DNA of 64,000 nucleotides from Loxodes magnus (GCA_946699065.1 CAMPDV010000376.1:248001-312000), one strand, 5' to 3'. Positions 1-14,341 are shown, numbered from the stretch's first letter. Made by a program: numbers and translations. Notes: generated from the letters alone by a model not told the origin.

Positions 1-452
1 ATAATTGAGTAATTAATATAAAAATTTTTATTGTCTTTAACTTGAGGAAACATTTCCTCTAATTAATGATGATTCAAAATCTTTTAGTTAAAATTAATTA
101 ATTAATACTCTTACTTTCAAATTTTTATTTTTAATTCCCCTTTCTTTTTTTCTCCTTTTGCTATTTTATTTATTCACCTATTCTCTTTTTCTTTCTTTTC
201 TCTAATTTCATAATTTAATTTTTTATATTTATTTTATCTAAAAAAAGCATAAAAATACGTGCTTCTATTTTTTTATACTATAATAATTTAATTTTACTTA
301 TTTATTCCATATTATAATTTAAGTTCATTTATTTTTCTATCTAATTTTAATTATATTTTTAGCTATTAAGTTTTAATAATTCCTTAATTAAATTTTAATC
401 TTTTAAATTATTTATATTTTCTTATATATCTACAAATTTAATTTTTAACTTT

Positions 453-3400
453 TCAATTTAATGAAACGTATTCGTTTAAAATTAGCCTCTTATTCTCTTC
501 CTCCATTTCCACTCTCTCTATCGAGCACCCATGTATTACCAATCCTGTCTTTCCTATTATTTTTCTCAATCTCCCATTAGATTACTACATATTAGCTTCC
601 ATCTCCCATATATTTATTGTGCTATCATCACTTCCTGATAATATATATTTATTATCATTTGTCATTGCTAATGATATAACAGAATTAATATGTCCTTTTA
701 ACGTCTTAAGTAAACTTCCTGTCAACATATCTCAGATTTTTATAGTATTATCAAAACTTCCTGATATTATTTATTTGTTATCACTTGTTATCACTACTGA
801 GTTAATAGAAGCAGTATGACCTTATAATGTATTAAGCAGATTTCCTGTCAAAATATCTCAGATTTTTATTGCATTATCAAAACTTCCTGATATTATTTAT
901 TTGTTATCACTTGTTATCACTACTGAGTTAATAGAAGCAGTATGACCTTATAATGTCTAAATTATAGTTCCTGTCTAAAATTTTCAAATTTTTATTGTTT
1001 TATCATAACTTCCTGATATTATTTAATTTTTATCACTTGTTATCGTCACAGAATTAATAGAACCATTATGACCTTACAAAGTATTAAGCAGATTTCCTGT
1101 TTACATATCTCAGATTTTTATTGTATCATCTGAACTTCCTGATATTATTTACTTGTTATCCCATGTTATAACTACTGATTTAACAGAATCAGAATGTCCT
1201 TTCAACGTCTTAATATTGTTTCCTGTTTAAATATCTCAAATTTTTATAGAACTATCTTCACTTCCTGATATTATTTACTTGTTATCACTTGTTATAACCA
1301 CTGAGTTAACACAACCAGAATGGCCTTTCAATGTCTTAAGTAGGTTTCCTTTCTCTATATCTCATATCTATATTTTTTTAAAAAGATTTCCTGATACTAT
1401 TTACTTTTTATCAGTTGTGATTGATATTGATCGGATAACTTCAGTTTAACTTTATATTGGTTTATTAAGAGTATCTTTGTACATATCTTAGATTCTTATT
1501 GTTTTATCTTGACTTCCTGATATTATTTACTTATCATTTGCTAATGCTATTGTTGCAACCGGACCAATATGAGCTTCTAAAGTCTTAAGTAGAATTCCTG
1601 TTTACATATCTCAGATTTTAATTGTTTAGTCCCAACTTCCTGACAAAATATATCTATTATCATTTGTTATTGCTAATGATGAAACATAATTAATATGTCC
1701 TTTTAACGTCCTAAGTAAATTTCCTGTCAAAATATCTCAGATTTTTATAGTATTATCAAAACTTCCTGATATTATTTACTTGCTATTATTTGTAATTACT
1801 ACTGATCTAACAGTATCAGTATGACCTTTCAATGTTTTAATATTGCTTCCTGTTTACATATCTCAGATTTTAATTGTTTAGTCCCAACTCCCCGACAAAA
1901 TATATCTATTATCATTTGTTATTGCTACTGATGTAACTCAATGATTATGACCTTTTAATGTATTAAGTAAATTCCCTGTCTACATATCTCAGATTTTTAT
2001 TGTATTATCAGCACTTCCTGATATTATTTACTTGCTATCACTTGTGATGGCTACTGATGTAACTCAATGATTATGACCTTTTAATGTATTAAGTAAATTC
2101 CCTGTCTACATATCTCAGATTTTTATTGTTTCATCATGACTTCCTGATATTATTTAGTTGTTATCGCTTGTGATCGCTACTGATTAAACAGTATTTGTAT
2201 GATTTTTAAGAGTTGGTATATAACCAAAATTAACTTTACTCATTTTTGCATCATTAAAATTACAATTCCTTAGCCATGCTCTATTAAAATTAACTTTTGT
2301 CAAATTAGAGTTACTAAAATTACAATTGTCAAATACTGATTCAATCAAAACTGCCTCAGGTACTTGGATTCCCTAAAGATCCTGCGACATAAATTAAAAA
2401 TCCATTCAATTCAATATCGTTATACAGTTTGCTCCCGCCTTTTATAAGTTCTTATTTAAACTTGTCTACTTTACTATCTCCAATAGATTTTATTAGACTA
2501 TCTCAGAATTGTTAATCTCTCTCACAAACTATTATATATCCCTATTATCTACTATCAAAAATCTATTAATATTGTGAGACTCTATTATGCTTCTTTTTTT
2601 TTCTAAGGATAATGCTAAATTCACTATATCCTTAGCCACATAGTATTCTCTTATCAAGGTATGAATAAACTCAAATCTCTTCCTTTAATTATTCTCTTTT
2701 ATCTGAATCAAACAGCCTATATAGTTTTAACTTTCTGTAAACTTCATTATTCACTTTTGATTAGTTTCTTCAAAGCTTGATATCTCCACCGAACCCTCTA
2801 ACATTTCTCATGCTGCATTTACTTATATATTTTCAAATATCTTTATTTATTCCTCTAGCACTTCGCTATCAACACCCTAACTTTTCAGCTTTTCTTGTGT
2901 TCTTTTGTTTCTTTAATCTACAAAAATTTCATATATTAAAGACTTTTATATCCTTTACTTAGCTTAACTCCTTAAATACCTTAGAATCTCTTATTCGCTT
3001 AAACAAATATGTAGCAAAAACGGATTATTCCAAATTTCTACCAGACCTGGTATACTCTTTACAAATGCTATCATCTCTTATATTTACTTTGATTCTACTA
3101 GATTTTAAAATTAGCTTGTGTTTTCTTATTAGCTTTACTTTATTAAGACTTGTTGAATGTATTTTTAAAGTAAAGCATCATCAAAACGGCTTATATATAA
3201 TTCTTCCAACTCTTGTACTTAAACTCTTCCGTTTATGTATGGTGCAAAATAGTCTTAGTAATGTTTTTCTTTTATAGCATAATTGACTTTGCATGCTATT
3301 ATATATTTAGCCTAGGGATATTTTTACCATATCTAGTTAGTATTTATTATAGCCTTATACTATCCCAATTCATCATATGCATCAAATAAAAACAGAACCT

Positions 3401-4982
3401 TTCTAAGCTTCATCCTTTCATTCTGCTCAATTTAGTAATTCTCTAAAGCTGATTCTACTAATCTGTCTTCTAATCCTTTAATGGTTGGAAGATATACGTA
3501 TATAGATAAATATTCGTGCTTTTACTCTAGATGCTTTAATGCTAATTTTTTCATAAATAAGGATTTTCCAGAACCAGAATCTCCAAGAAGCAGCAATCCT
3601 GTTTTATTATCATTATCTAAAAACTTCTAAACTTCTTCTTCGAGATCTAATTATATCTATGAACTAGGATTGGAAGTGCATAGTAAATTTATGTAATATT
3701 CTTATTTCTCTTAAACCTCAGCTTTTAAACATCCCATCATATCTTAATAAGCTTTCCTGCTTAAACCCTTTATTTCCAGTCAATTCTATTCAATAGTTTA
3801 AGTAAATTGACTAACATGCTCTGGATATGCTAATAACTCTATTATTATCTAATGTTCCCTAGCATTTTAGCTTAAATCATCCTTCTTTTATTGAAATAAT
3901 CTCTCTTTATATCTGCAAGCTACTTATTTATTTTCTAAGCTCAATTCTAAAAATTATTTCATAGCATAATACCTTATCTATCAGTCTTTATCATTACATA
4001 GTTACTCTAAAAATATGCATGAATTCTCTATTAATTCAGGACTAGCTTAAGGATTTTTAATTATAAGCTTTAGAAGAAAGCAGGCTCTAAATCTTAAATC
4101 TAGTTCTTCTTACGTTACAATATTTTTGAATTGCTCAAAATTTATTTAAGAATATTGCCTTGCTAGATCATATGCAAGAGTATCTAAAACTCTTATTCTA
4201 ATTATTTTTTTGCTATATATTTTTCCAGTTTCTCAATTATTCCCCCAAATAAAGAAGTCCTTTATAATGGTGATCGCCTCTTTAGCATTAGCTCCAGCTC
4301 CAAACGACAAGTCGACTATTCACTAAGCGACTTTTAAAATCTAACAGAAAACTCCATAATATTCATTTTCTTTGCTTTCTGGAATATTCTCTAGAATCAT
4401 TAAACTAAATCTTAGAGCGAAATCTAGATCTGGACCTCCAATTCTAGCTTTATTTTAGTTTACTAACTTTAAGCTATCATTTATTTTTAACTTAAGATCT
4501 TCCTTCATTTTTTTGCTTATGAATAAATTTTTCTCGTTCTTCAGAAGCAATAAATCCAATAGCTCAGGAAGATTTCTTACAAGCTATTCTTTTAAAAGCT
4601 AAGACCAGCCTTCAGAATATTTATGGGAGACAATTTCAATGAATTGATTTATAAGAACCAATGGATCGTTTATATTGGCAAGTTTATTCTTTTGAATTTC
4701 TTAAATTCCTTAAAGAACTTTTTACATATTTTATTCCTCTAAACCTTCTTCTAAGAACTACAATCCTTCTTAATAAATATTTTGCTACTCAATTTCTAAA
4801 GTGTCTTTATTTTCCTCATTTTTTCTATTTTTTTCCTATTTTTTATCACTTTACTATACACTCTACGGATTTTGATCATTTTATAATTTAGATTTTTTAT
4901 TCTTTATCCCAGAGGAGCAACAGCCTCCTCCCTTTAATTTCTAACTTTTCTAAAGATTATGCTTTTAATATTAGTTGATCAT
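453..4982 (-). CDS. NACHT-WD40 STAND receptor-like NTPase, intact copy
   Basis: Read with TAA/TAG=Gln and TGA=Trp this is one uninterrupted frame of 1509 codons ending at TGA 453-455. Order: a GGGCC segment near 4917-4931, a helical N-terminal region, NACHT NTPase with Walker A GDSGSGKS (3561-3584) and Walker [11 protein letters not shown] (near 3369-3392), a helical region, a short pentapeptide-like stretch (about 2230-2400), then 13 WD40 repeats and a short tail. STAND NTPases of this layout are ligand-triggered switches: the WD propeller senses and the NACHT oligomerises. It is paralogous, collinear and about 50-60% identical by eye to the gene at 16768-21410. The ATG used by that paralogue is lost here; 4982 is the nearest upstream in-frame ATG, and 5285 is also possible. 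In-frame TGA at 4320-4322, 3981-3983, 3780-3782 and 2406-2408 align with TGG in the paralogue. Ligand unknown. Confidence 0.85.
530..2220 (-). repeat. 13 tandem WD40 repeats (about 126 bp unit)
   Basis: Each unit encodes about 42 residues of the pattern GH..SV..VxITSDNKQIISGSxDxTIKI-W-DMQTGNLL. The terminal Trp of the blade is TGA in 11 units, TAA in one and TGG in the last. Two units also carry TGA at a HNH-W-VTS position. Units are less uniform than those of the paralogue at 19540-21270. They form the sensor end of the receptor above. Confidence 0.85.
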
Positions 4983-5369
4983 ACTAGCTCTATAGCATGC
5001 AATAAGCTAATTACTACTTTTTGTAATATTAGTTTCATTGATATAGCACTAAGTAGTTTACTGTTTTTTTGAGTTAATATTATAAGAACTGCTTTAAATT
5101 AGGTCTTTTTCATTATTTCGAGGTTATTGTAAAGAGAATTTTGTCTAAGGATCTAGTCCTTATTCATCCTATGTATTTGGGATAGATTAATTCTCTTTAC
5201 GATTCTTGTATTCGTATTCATCTAAGGAATTGCTTGAAGTTTAGACTTCAATATTTCTGAGTGCCTTTTGATCATGATTAAGCATGTCTATTAAGAGTGG
5301 CGAACTAAATCAGATTAAAAGATCGTAAGGTTTTATAAAGTCAATCGTCTAGCTTTATAGCTTAAAATC
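4983..5369. other. divergent spacer, possibly 5' coding of the receptor
   Basis: It lies between the minus-strand receptor and the plus-strand gene at 5370. The minus strand stays in frame with the receptor up to an ATG at 5283-5285 and reads as a polar Asn/Gln/Ser/Glu-rich tract, so the receptor may begin there. In that case only 84 bp would separate the two starts, enough for a shared promoter. No TATA-like site is clear. Confidence 0.3.
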
Positions 5370-6902
5370 ATGACAGTTCCTCAGAGCTTAACTGAAAAGA
5401 TAACAATTAGAATTGCGAATTCCAGTCAGCATTTTATTATGTTAGACTGCTTAAAATTTCTAATAAATTAAAAATAATAAAATAATTTAAAAATGTCAAT
5501 TGATGCTAGCACTTCTATCTATTCTTCGAAGGACTCAATAATTAAAACTTAATAATAAAGCAACTTTATATAATTATCCAGTATCCTCAAGGAAACTAGG
5601 ACTAACTTATGACTGTTAGTTTATTAAACTCCTAAATATACTAAAATAATATTAAATACCTAGTTATCTCAGTAAAAAACTGAGTAGTCAATAGATTCTA
5701 AATCATCGCTCGTTGAAAAAGAGGTATTTATAATGAATAAATTGGATAGAGATATAATTAAAGTAGGATTTGCTTATAGTTTCATAAAGATATAATCACC
5801 TTTAAATATGCTAACAGAATTGCTAATTTTGTTGCCTAAATTAGAAGGAAAAGTAATATTCATGTCTTATAGCTTTGATTGTCTATTTCACATATGACTA
5901 TATAAGTAGCTAACAAAACAAAATAAAGTTCATATACTAGTTTTTAAATTAAGAATAGAGAATCTAAAGAAAGTAGAATATCTCTCTTTAAATTCATTGC
6001 ATACTCTAAAGTTGAAAGTAACCTAGTTCAAGATATATGAAGCCTTTCTAAGTAAATAATAAATAATTGAAGAAATAGGTAAATAGAGATTGCTAATGAT
6101 GCATTTCTTAATTTCAATATACTAAAGAAGAAACTTATTCTTTTTAATCTAGATAGATGAAATTATTTTTAAATTAAAAAGGAAAAGCTACATCTGAAAC
6201 AAAATCATTTGTTCTCTTTTTCATAAAGCTACTTAATTATTGTAAAGCTACATAAAATATCAATAAATACAAGAGAAGAATTAGATTTACCAAATATTTC
6301 GATTCTTTTTGTTATAGCATATCCAAAATATTTGGAAGCAATTGTCTCTTAGGATTCTGAAAGAATTTTATTCTAAGAGCACAATGTCAAAATTAGAAAG
6401 AACAAATGTTTACTAAGTAAAGAAAAATTATGCATCCTCTATAATTCCGTTTGCTAAACAATCAGATTTTAAGGCAATAGTATAAACCTTAAGATTGGTA
6501 TGCATTCCTTTAAAAAAGACTAGCATATTCGAACTTTTCAGCTTCATGGTGTTAAGCTTAAGAAACTATTCGTATACAAAGCGCTAATTTAATAGAAGAA
6601 GTCTGAAAGATTAAAGATTGGAGGAAATAGTTGGATTGTTTAAGCAAATATTTGAAAGATTAAAATTAATACTCCGTTCATTGAGATTAAATTGAACTCA
6701 AATAAAAGATGCAACAAAAATGAAAAGAAGCAAAGAAAGACGGAAGATTGGAGATTTAGATTTACTAGTGACTTTTATCTTTTTAGAAAATTTAATTTTT
6801 CAGTTATCTTTAACATATTTTCAATCTTAAATACAGAAAGAATTAATAGTTATAGACTCCTTTTGTTTTAACTCAAAAGGACAAAATTTAATATAATTCT
6901 GA
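5370..6902 (+). CDS. hypothetical leucine-rich protein
   Basis: A frame of 510 codons from ATG 5370-5372 to TGA 6900-6902 lies on the purine-rich strand, with better base composition than its surroundings. It begins MTVPQSLTEKITIRIANSS. The middle has a leucine/isoleucine periodicity (LRIENLKKVEYLSLNSLHT) that could be leucine-rich repeats, but I do not recognise a family. In-frame TGA codons sit where Trp is acceptable (for example HI-W-LYK). It is divergently placed from the NACHT-WD40 gene. The frame choice rests on codon texture and start/stop phase only. Confidence 0.4.
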
Positions 6903-7464
6903 AATAATAATAGATAGCGTTTATTTAAGAAATAGTGAGATTAATAATAATAAAAGGAATATATAAAGAACTATAAATGAAGGAAATAATACTTAGTAAA
7001 AGAATGCTAAATTAAAGGTATTTCTAATATATTATTTAAATCTATCAATGTTTTAGAGGCTAATAATAAATCTAAATTTAATTGAAAAAAACTCTTATTT
7101 CACTTTAATTAAATAAATACCAGATTAAGTTTAAAAATCACTAGTTTAAAATACCTTCTATACCTTTCATAAACTCCTATTTCCCTTATATAAGATGAGG
7201 AAAATAATAAAATAGTTTCAACCAATAATTAGAGTTTAAAAAAAATAGAGAATAATGAAATGATAGCTAGAAATAGAAAAGCTTAAGTTAAATAAAAATT
7301 AAATTACTTGAGGAAGCAAAGGTTAAATCTTTAGACTAATTTAATTTTTTTAACTAATGAAAATGTTTAAACTTTACAAGACTAAGAAGTCAACTAAAAA
7401 GAACAAGAATAAATCCCCATATAAGTTCTAAGCATATTAAATACTCTCTAAAAGAAAATTATAA

Positions 7465-7854
7465 ATGGAAAAGATAAAATGTTAGATATATGATCAGATT
7501 GTTCTTTTTCTTCATTAGCAGAAAGATCTTGAAGAACAACTTGAAAAAGCCCTGCAATTATAAAAAAAAAGCAAGAGAGAATTAAATTAAGAGCAAGCAA
7601 AATAATAAAAAATCAACAAAGCAGTTCAGTTTTATAAAGAATATCACAAACCAAATTTAGCTAGAGTATTTTAAGGATGATATAGTAAATGCTAGGAAAA
7701 AAGTAATTAAAAAGATCTAGTTATAGATAAAATAAAACAAAAAAAAGAATCTAAAATCTAAAAGGAAAAATAGAGTTACGTATGCAACAGCTGTAAGCTG
7801 CTAAAATAATTTAAAAAGCATATAATAATAGATCAGATAGAAATCTTAAGATGA
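7465..7854 (+). CDS. small hypothetical coiled-coil protein
   Basis: A 129-codon frame from ATG 7465-7467 to TGA 7852-7854. Residues about 24-60 are Lys/Glu/Gln-rich with heptad-like spacing (LEEQLEKALQLQKKS), suggesting a coiled coil. A CxxC pair lies near the C terminus. It follows the gene ending at 6902 in the same direction. No family recognised. Assignment is by texture and phase only. Confidence 0.3.
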
Positions 7855-8459
7855 AATTTTTTGGGCCTTAAAATTTAACCTTAACCCTTTCACAAAAATC
7901 TTTAAGGAAATAATATTGATATTCTATTAAACCTATTAATTAAGCTTAATAAAATGAAAAATAAAAGAGCAAAAGCTATAAGAATAATTAATTTTAAAGC
8001 CTACAAGTATACAAACTAAAAATCATAAATATATCCTTAAAAGATATAAATAGTGGCAGCTTTTTTGTTTAATTATAGTTAATATAAAATCTTTAATAAT
8101 AACTTAATGGAAAATAAATTAAATATAAATGATATGTACTTTTTTTGTTTCTTTAAAATAATTAGGAATAATATCATTTTTAAAAATTATATAAAATAAC
8201 TTTAATTAAACATTTATCTTATATAAGCAGAAGGTATCTATTAATTATAAAATAAAACTTAAATTAACTTAAGAAGTGTAAGTTATTTAATCTAGATAAT
8301 TAGCTAATAATCTACAAATAATTAGCAAATTTATAAGTCAAGCAACTATAATATTAAAATTATATAATAATAAGCAAACATATTTGCATTAGAGTTTAAA
8401 ATAAATAGGGTAAATCAAATAGCTTAATATAATATATTAATGTAGTACCTTTAAAAATT
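7855..8459. other. AT-rich intergenic stretch
   Basis: More than 80% A+T by eye. I see no motif, structured RNA or convincing frame. It ends at the edge of the 1.2-kb direct repeat. Confidence 0.5.
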
Positions 8460-9681
8460 TAATCTATTAATCTAATAACTCTTTGCTATCTCTTAATCAT
8501 TAATCACATATAAGAATTTTCAGATATCACAAATGCTAATCTTAGGTAGGCTTATAATCCTAGTTAAGTATTATAGTCTCATAAGTGAACTAAAGCTTCT
8601 TATTAATTATTTGAACAAAGTAAATTTCCTATATTTTAGAAAATTTAAAATTTTTCTTAAAGTATCTTAGATTATAGAATAAATATTTTCCTTTCAATCA
8701 ACCTAAAAAATATAAACTTAACTGAGTTAGTTAATAGTAAAGAGTATAAAAGTATACTATAATTATAGTAGCTTATTAAATAGATTATTTCACTATTATT
8801 TTGATTTTCTTTAACTTTTAGTAATAAAAGCAAAATTAAAAATAGATGCTAATTCTGCTTATATTAATTAGTAAGTATTGATGCTAAAATATTAGAATAT
8901 AAGCATTTTAAATATAAATAATTATGTAAGATCAAATTTAAAATATTTATAATAGCTAAGGAAAAAACTTAAATTATATTAATATATCAAACCTATAAAA
9001 TACATAATCGTCATAACTTTAAATACATTAAAAGAGTATAAAATTCCTTTAATTTAGAACTATTAAAATACATCAATAGAAGGGAGTATTAATGTAATTA
9101 AAAGAAATAATTTCAAAATAACCACAAATAAATTTCCTAGTTATTGATAAATTTAAGAATTTCATTTAATTAAAGATGTAACAAATATAAAAATTTATGT
9201 TTCAAAGTATCTTAATACATTATGATCAAAAGCTATCATATATTAAATCATTAATTGAAAATATTTCAATTATTTATATCAAAAGCTTTTAATGTAAAAC
9301 TTTAAAATAATTAAATTTAAAGAAAATAACTTATAATAATTGGCTACTTTAGGAAGGAAAATAAAATAATTTAAACCAAAATAATCTTCATTGTCGCTCT
9401 TTAAAATTAAACTAATATTCTGCTTCTAATTTTAAAATAAGTTGTTAATATAATATAATAAAATACTAAAAAAAGAAAATAATTTAATTTTATAGGATTT
9501 TATTCAGTTCTTAAAACAAATTTTTATTAACATTTAAACTTTTAAATTTAGAGCATAAACTAAATTATTTTTATTATTTCTCTTTAAAAATATTAAGAAA
9601 TTTAAACTTTTGAAAATATAAAAAAATAAATCTTTTAACTCTAAGACAAAACTTTTATTTATATTTAACTAAAATTATTAG
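8460..9681 (+). repeat. 1.2-kb direct repeat, left copy
   Basis: It matches 59640-60856 in the same orientation at roughly 90% by eye, with scattered small indels and substitutions. Both copies open with CTATTAATCTAATAACTC and close near ATTATTAGAA. It is AT-rich and noncoding, with no terminal inverted repeat or long direct repeat at its ends. It is probably a low-copy interspersed repeat or an unrecognised noncoding element. The right edge abuts the 3' end of the gene at 9857-10935. Confidence 0.85.
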
Positions 9682-9856
9682 AATTAAATTATGAATAGTC
9701 TCTTAAGCTAGAATTAAAGTCTTGATAAGTTTATTATACAGAGGGGATTTTGATTTTATTGGTCGACGAAGATTTATAATTTGCTGAACTTACTAAGGAC
9801 TTAGGCTAGAACTTTTCTTCTAATTAGATTATCATTATTTAAAAGTTATTTAAAGC

Positions 9857-10935
9857 TCATTAGGAATAAAACTTTAAGTTGTTCTTTATTAAAATGGATT
9901 ATTTTGCCCCTAGTTTAAAAAATAAAATTTTGGTTTGCCTAGGGATATTAATTAAAGCTTTATTAGCCTTGTCACTAAATGGGTTAATTTTTTAATTAAC
10001 ATTAGCTTGCCCATAATTAAAATTAGCTTAAGGAGGATTATAAAACCCAAACTGTCCAATTTTCTTCCTGAGTTAGCTCCTAACTGACTGATATCATTTC
10101 CATTATAAATTTTCTTATGAATTTTTATTGATTTTTGGAGGCTACTTCCCTGTCTACAACTATTCAGGCTATCTATAGTAAACTGAACTTTATCAGTTAA
10201 AAATTAAAGTTTCAGATTTAATTACCTTACTATTAGTCAATATTTTCAAACTGCTTCTAGTTAGGAAATAATTTCGGACTCCTTAGAAAGTTTTATTTGC
10301 TCTCTTATTTGAATTATTTAAGTTTTATTTTAAGAAATCTACATTCTAACTAGAACATTTACACTTTATTAAGATATTTACTCTTTTCTTTTTTTATAGT
10401 TATTATTTAATCTACCTAAATTTCTCCATTTCTTTGTGCTTCAACAAGATTTTATTTTAATTTGACCTAATTTAGTCAATCAACCTTATTAATTATAAAG
10501 CTTTAGATAAATAATATAATAACTAGGATTATTTTACTTTATAATGGCTTAGTTAATTTAATGCTTTTATAGCTATTTTATACTAAACTTATCTAGTTAA
10601 ATTATTCAGTTATTTAGTTCTAATATTACTAAGGTTTACCTCTATAAAACTTATTTAAATTTATTAGACTCTTTTAATATAATAATAGTCTAATACTTCT
10701 AGGTTATCATTTTATCAAGCAATACCTATTTAATACTCTTTCTTCATAGCATCTTAAAGAAATAATCTTCTAATTTAGTAATTGTTATATTAGAGATGCT
10801 TATATAAGAATTATTTTATTTAAAGTATTACCATTTATATATTTCATACTGTCTAACTAAATCAAAAGCTTAGTGACTACTTAAAGTTTTCCTTTTCTTT
10901 AATAGAATTATTATATTACTCCAGTGTATTTCCAT
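9857..10935 (-). CDS. hypothetical protein, two exons with a proposed 17-nt intron
   Basis: Exon 1 starts at ATG 10933-10935 and reads as a Gln/Asn/Ser/Lys-rich protein ending near YNGNDISQ. Exon 2 continues as KKIGQFGFYNPPQANFNYGQ, a composition unlikely by chance. They join in phase if 10068-10084 is removed (GTTAGGAGCTAACTCAG), which has GT, AG and a CTAAC branch-like box. The first in-frame TGA is 9857-9859. Coding texture continues past it towards the repeat edge at 9681, so the 3' end is unsure. No family recognised. Confidence 0.4.
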
Positions 10936-13153
10936 ACCAGGTCTTTTTTACTATCTTTCTTATTTTTTATTTTTGAGTCTAAATTTTTGTTTTATATAAC
11001 TTCCTCATCTTGAAATTAATTTTGGCTACCTCAAGTTCTAATATTATGATGATCTCTATAAGCTTTTCTTAGTCTAAATTTCCTATAATATTGATGTAGT
11101 GGTAAAGTATAGAAGTTGAAATGCAATTATGATATTAAAAGGTTTAAATAAGTATTGATTTAAAAAGTACTAATGATATTAGTATTATTTTGGTAATATC
11201 CCTTATAGCTACTAAATAGCTTAACTCTATTAAATGATTTTAATATAAATAATATATAAAAGCTATTAAGTAAATAGCTTTAACTATTAAAGGCTACTTA
11301 TTATTAAACTAGCTATATTATACTTCAACTATTAATTATGTAAATAACCATTCCTAGTTATAAGACAGAGAATGTATACATTTAAATTAAAATTTAAGTT
11401 AAATATAGATAAATAAGTAACAAGGGATTAAGTAGAATCAACACTAGAAAAGTGATTAATAAATATAAGGAATATCATATATTGCTTAGATACTTATATT
11501 TACCTTTTATTATTTTAAGTACTAATATTTCTTTTACAACCATAATTGAAAAGTATTAAACATAAGGATTAATTTTAAAATAAGTTTATCAATTATTTTA
11601 ATATCAGCTCTAAGTATTTAGATGCTTCTAACTTTAATTCAATTTACTCAAATTTATACTATACACTTTACCTAAATAAACCCACCTTTCCTTAACTAAC
11701 CTTTTTTTATTTATACTTGTCAATTTACCTTTCAAAGGCATACCATAAATTAGTAAATGGTTTGACTTAAGCTAAAATAAAATAGATCTTAAGAGTATAA
11801 AATAAATTTAATAATTTTAGTATTAAAAAGCAGAGGAATAGCTATAAACAGTCATTCATCAAGATACTTTATATATCATTTAATATTAAAAATAATTATT
11901 AGTATATAAAACAATAAATATAACTAATTATTAGACATAAGGGATATATTAGGATAATATTATACTATTTATCAAATAATTAAGAGACTAACTACAACTA
12001 AAATAGAAGATAAAATTAATTATAAGGAACTAAAAATTAATTTAGTAACAGGATGAAAGTAACTAGATTAAAAGTAGTTAAATACATTTATCAAATAACT
12101 TAAAAGCTAATTAAGAAACTTTTCTCATCTTTTTAAAAATAAAGATAAATCTAAAATATATTTATTATTATTTTGGTATTTATTTAGATAAGCTACTACT
12201 AGAGAAGAAGCTACATACCATTTGTGAAAAAATTACAAAGGTAATCTTAGAGTATTGTAATTACATAGAAAGATAAGTTTTAATTTCTTTAAGTTTAGTT
12301 AGTTTTTAAATTTTAGAATAAAATGTATAAGGTAAATAAAAATATTTATGGTTTATCTCTCGTTTAAATAATTAATAAATTGTAATTATCTTTATTTATA
12401 CCTTATAATTTATTATATTACTATACCTGGCTTTTAATAAAATTTGCTTCCTTAAATTATCTTTAAAATTAAAAACTAAATTTTGGTTCTAAGATACAGA
12501 AGCAACTGGAAATGTAATAATTATCATCTTATGATAAAAAGAAGCTAAAGTGAATGCGTTACTTATTTCTTTATTCTTCCTCTTCCATAATAATTATCCT
12601 AAAGAATAAAGCTAAAGTATATATATAAAATAGTATATTATATCATAATTAAAATTTAGAATCATTGCATCTACATTTTAAAGATTAATTTCCTATTATT
12701 GGGAAATCTATTCTTTGCTATAAACTAAGTATCTTCTCTAATTTAAATGCTAAAAGATGATATAACTAATGATATATTTTTAACAAATAAGACAGTCATT
12801 CAATTATCAATGAAAATATATAAGACGAGAAAGAGATAAATAAGCTTTATTATAATGAAATAAAGACTTATATTTATAACTATATAGCTTATATAAAAAT
12901 GTAATAAAAATCTTATAGCATATTAAATAGATCTTTAAGAGTAATCATTATACTATTTTATAAATATTACTTAAAATGAAATTTTTAGGTTTAGAATGCT
13001 TATATATTAAATCTTTAAAGCTTAGCATTAATTTCTAAATCTTAATCTTCACAAAAGCTAAACAAAAAATTGGGCAAACATAACAAAAAATGGTGAGGTA
13101 AAAGAGCTAGAGGTGAGAAAAATAAGTTTTGTTATCCTTGGAAAATTAACTAA
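10936..13153. other. AT-rich intergenic region
   Basis: Long AT-rich stretch with short palindromic TTAAA/TTTAA runs. No supported gene. Around 13040-13150 the composition improves and the frame of the next gene is already open, so its true start could lie a little upstream. Confidence 0.45.
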
Positions 13154-14341
13154 ATGATTACTTTTAAAGTGAATCTAAAACCTACGAACCAAGAGGATTA
13201 AAATTACAAGGTCTATACCATTGAGATTAAAACTACAGTAAGTTATTAGAGCATTTCGAGAAAAAATCAATATCCCTCCTCAACCTTTACCATTTTCTAA
13301 CTCTAAATCAACTTTAAGATACTAATTAAAGCAAAACAAAAAGTAGAAAAAGGATAGGATTCTTAAGATATAAGCGAACATGTGGAATAGTAAGCAGAGC
13401 TATAATAAAAAATAACGAAAACAAGGTTAAAGGAACAAAAAAAGCAAGGCTATTTCAAGAATTTCTCGATGACAAAACTAATCTTTTCAGTTAAATTTAG
13501 AGAGCTTTTTAAGTTCTTATTTATAGTTATATATAAAAAGCTGCTTAATTTTTAAAAAATCAGTCATATTACTTAAATAAAAGAGCCTAAATTTAGTCAA
13601 GCTATTATAAAAATTTAGAGATTTAATTAATCTCTCTTATAACATAAGCTTAGTTATCTTAGATTAATATAATAGTTAAAATTAATTATAATATGAAGCG
13701 ATAAATAGGTAAAGTTTGGTTTAAGGAATTATCTTCAAATAAAAAAGTATAAACGTAAAGTTATCAATCTACCTATACAAGATAAAACCAAAAAAAATTC
13801 AGACTAAAGGACTTTATAAATATTTCAGTATCTAGAAGTTATATCAAAACCAAATTGGTCGAATTAAAAAATTAAAGACTAGAAAGAAAGTTCCATGAAA
13901 GCTAAAATTATTAAAAAAAAATAGTTTATTAAGATAAGGAAATTAAGATACCTTTCCAAGCCAAAAGAAAACAAATGCAAGAAAGATTACTCAGATTTAG
14001 AGCAATATGTGGGAGAATTTGAATTAATCTGACTAAAAATACAAAAGAAATTAATCTATATTTACTTACATTTTTAATAACTACTATCTGGAGCACGCAC
14101 TTTACTAGATGTTGAAATTTTAGGGAAAATTTATATTAGATATCCAATAAAAGAATCTTAGAAATGATAAAAGTTTAAAATGAGAAACATTCAAGAAAAT
14201 AAATGCATAAGAAGATATATAATTAAGAATAAACTTAAAATTAATATAAAAAATTCAAGAACTTAAGTTATCCAAGTCATATCTTCAATAGTAGAAAAAT
14301 TTCCCTAGGAGCTTCAGTAAAAAATTATAATGGAAATTTGA
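13154..14341 (+). CDS. hypothetical basic protein
   Basis: A 395-codon frame from ATG 13154-13156 to TGA 14339-14341. It is Lys-rich, begins MITFKVNLKPTNQEDQNYKV, and has a more conserved-looking segment GARTLLDVEILGKIYIRYP near residues 312-330. It converges on the minus-strand gene whose stop codon begins 7 nt further on. The tight tail-to-tail packing supports both stop assignments. No family recognised. Confidence 0.45.

Noticed and set aside
2650-4900. Short plus-strand frames opposite the first receptor gene
   Set aside because: They are antisense shadows of the NACHT gene, whose minus-strand frame is supported by full-length paralogy.
9741-9905. Plus-strand reading resembling a response-regulator receiver domain (ILLVDED...KMDYFAP)
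   Set aside because: The opposite strand over the same range reads better as protein, is purine-rich and joins a convincing upstream exon. The receiver-like pattern is treated as coincidence in a frame with no real stops.
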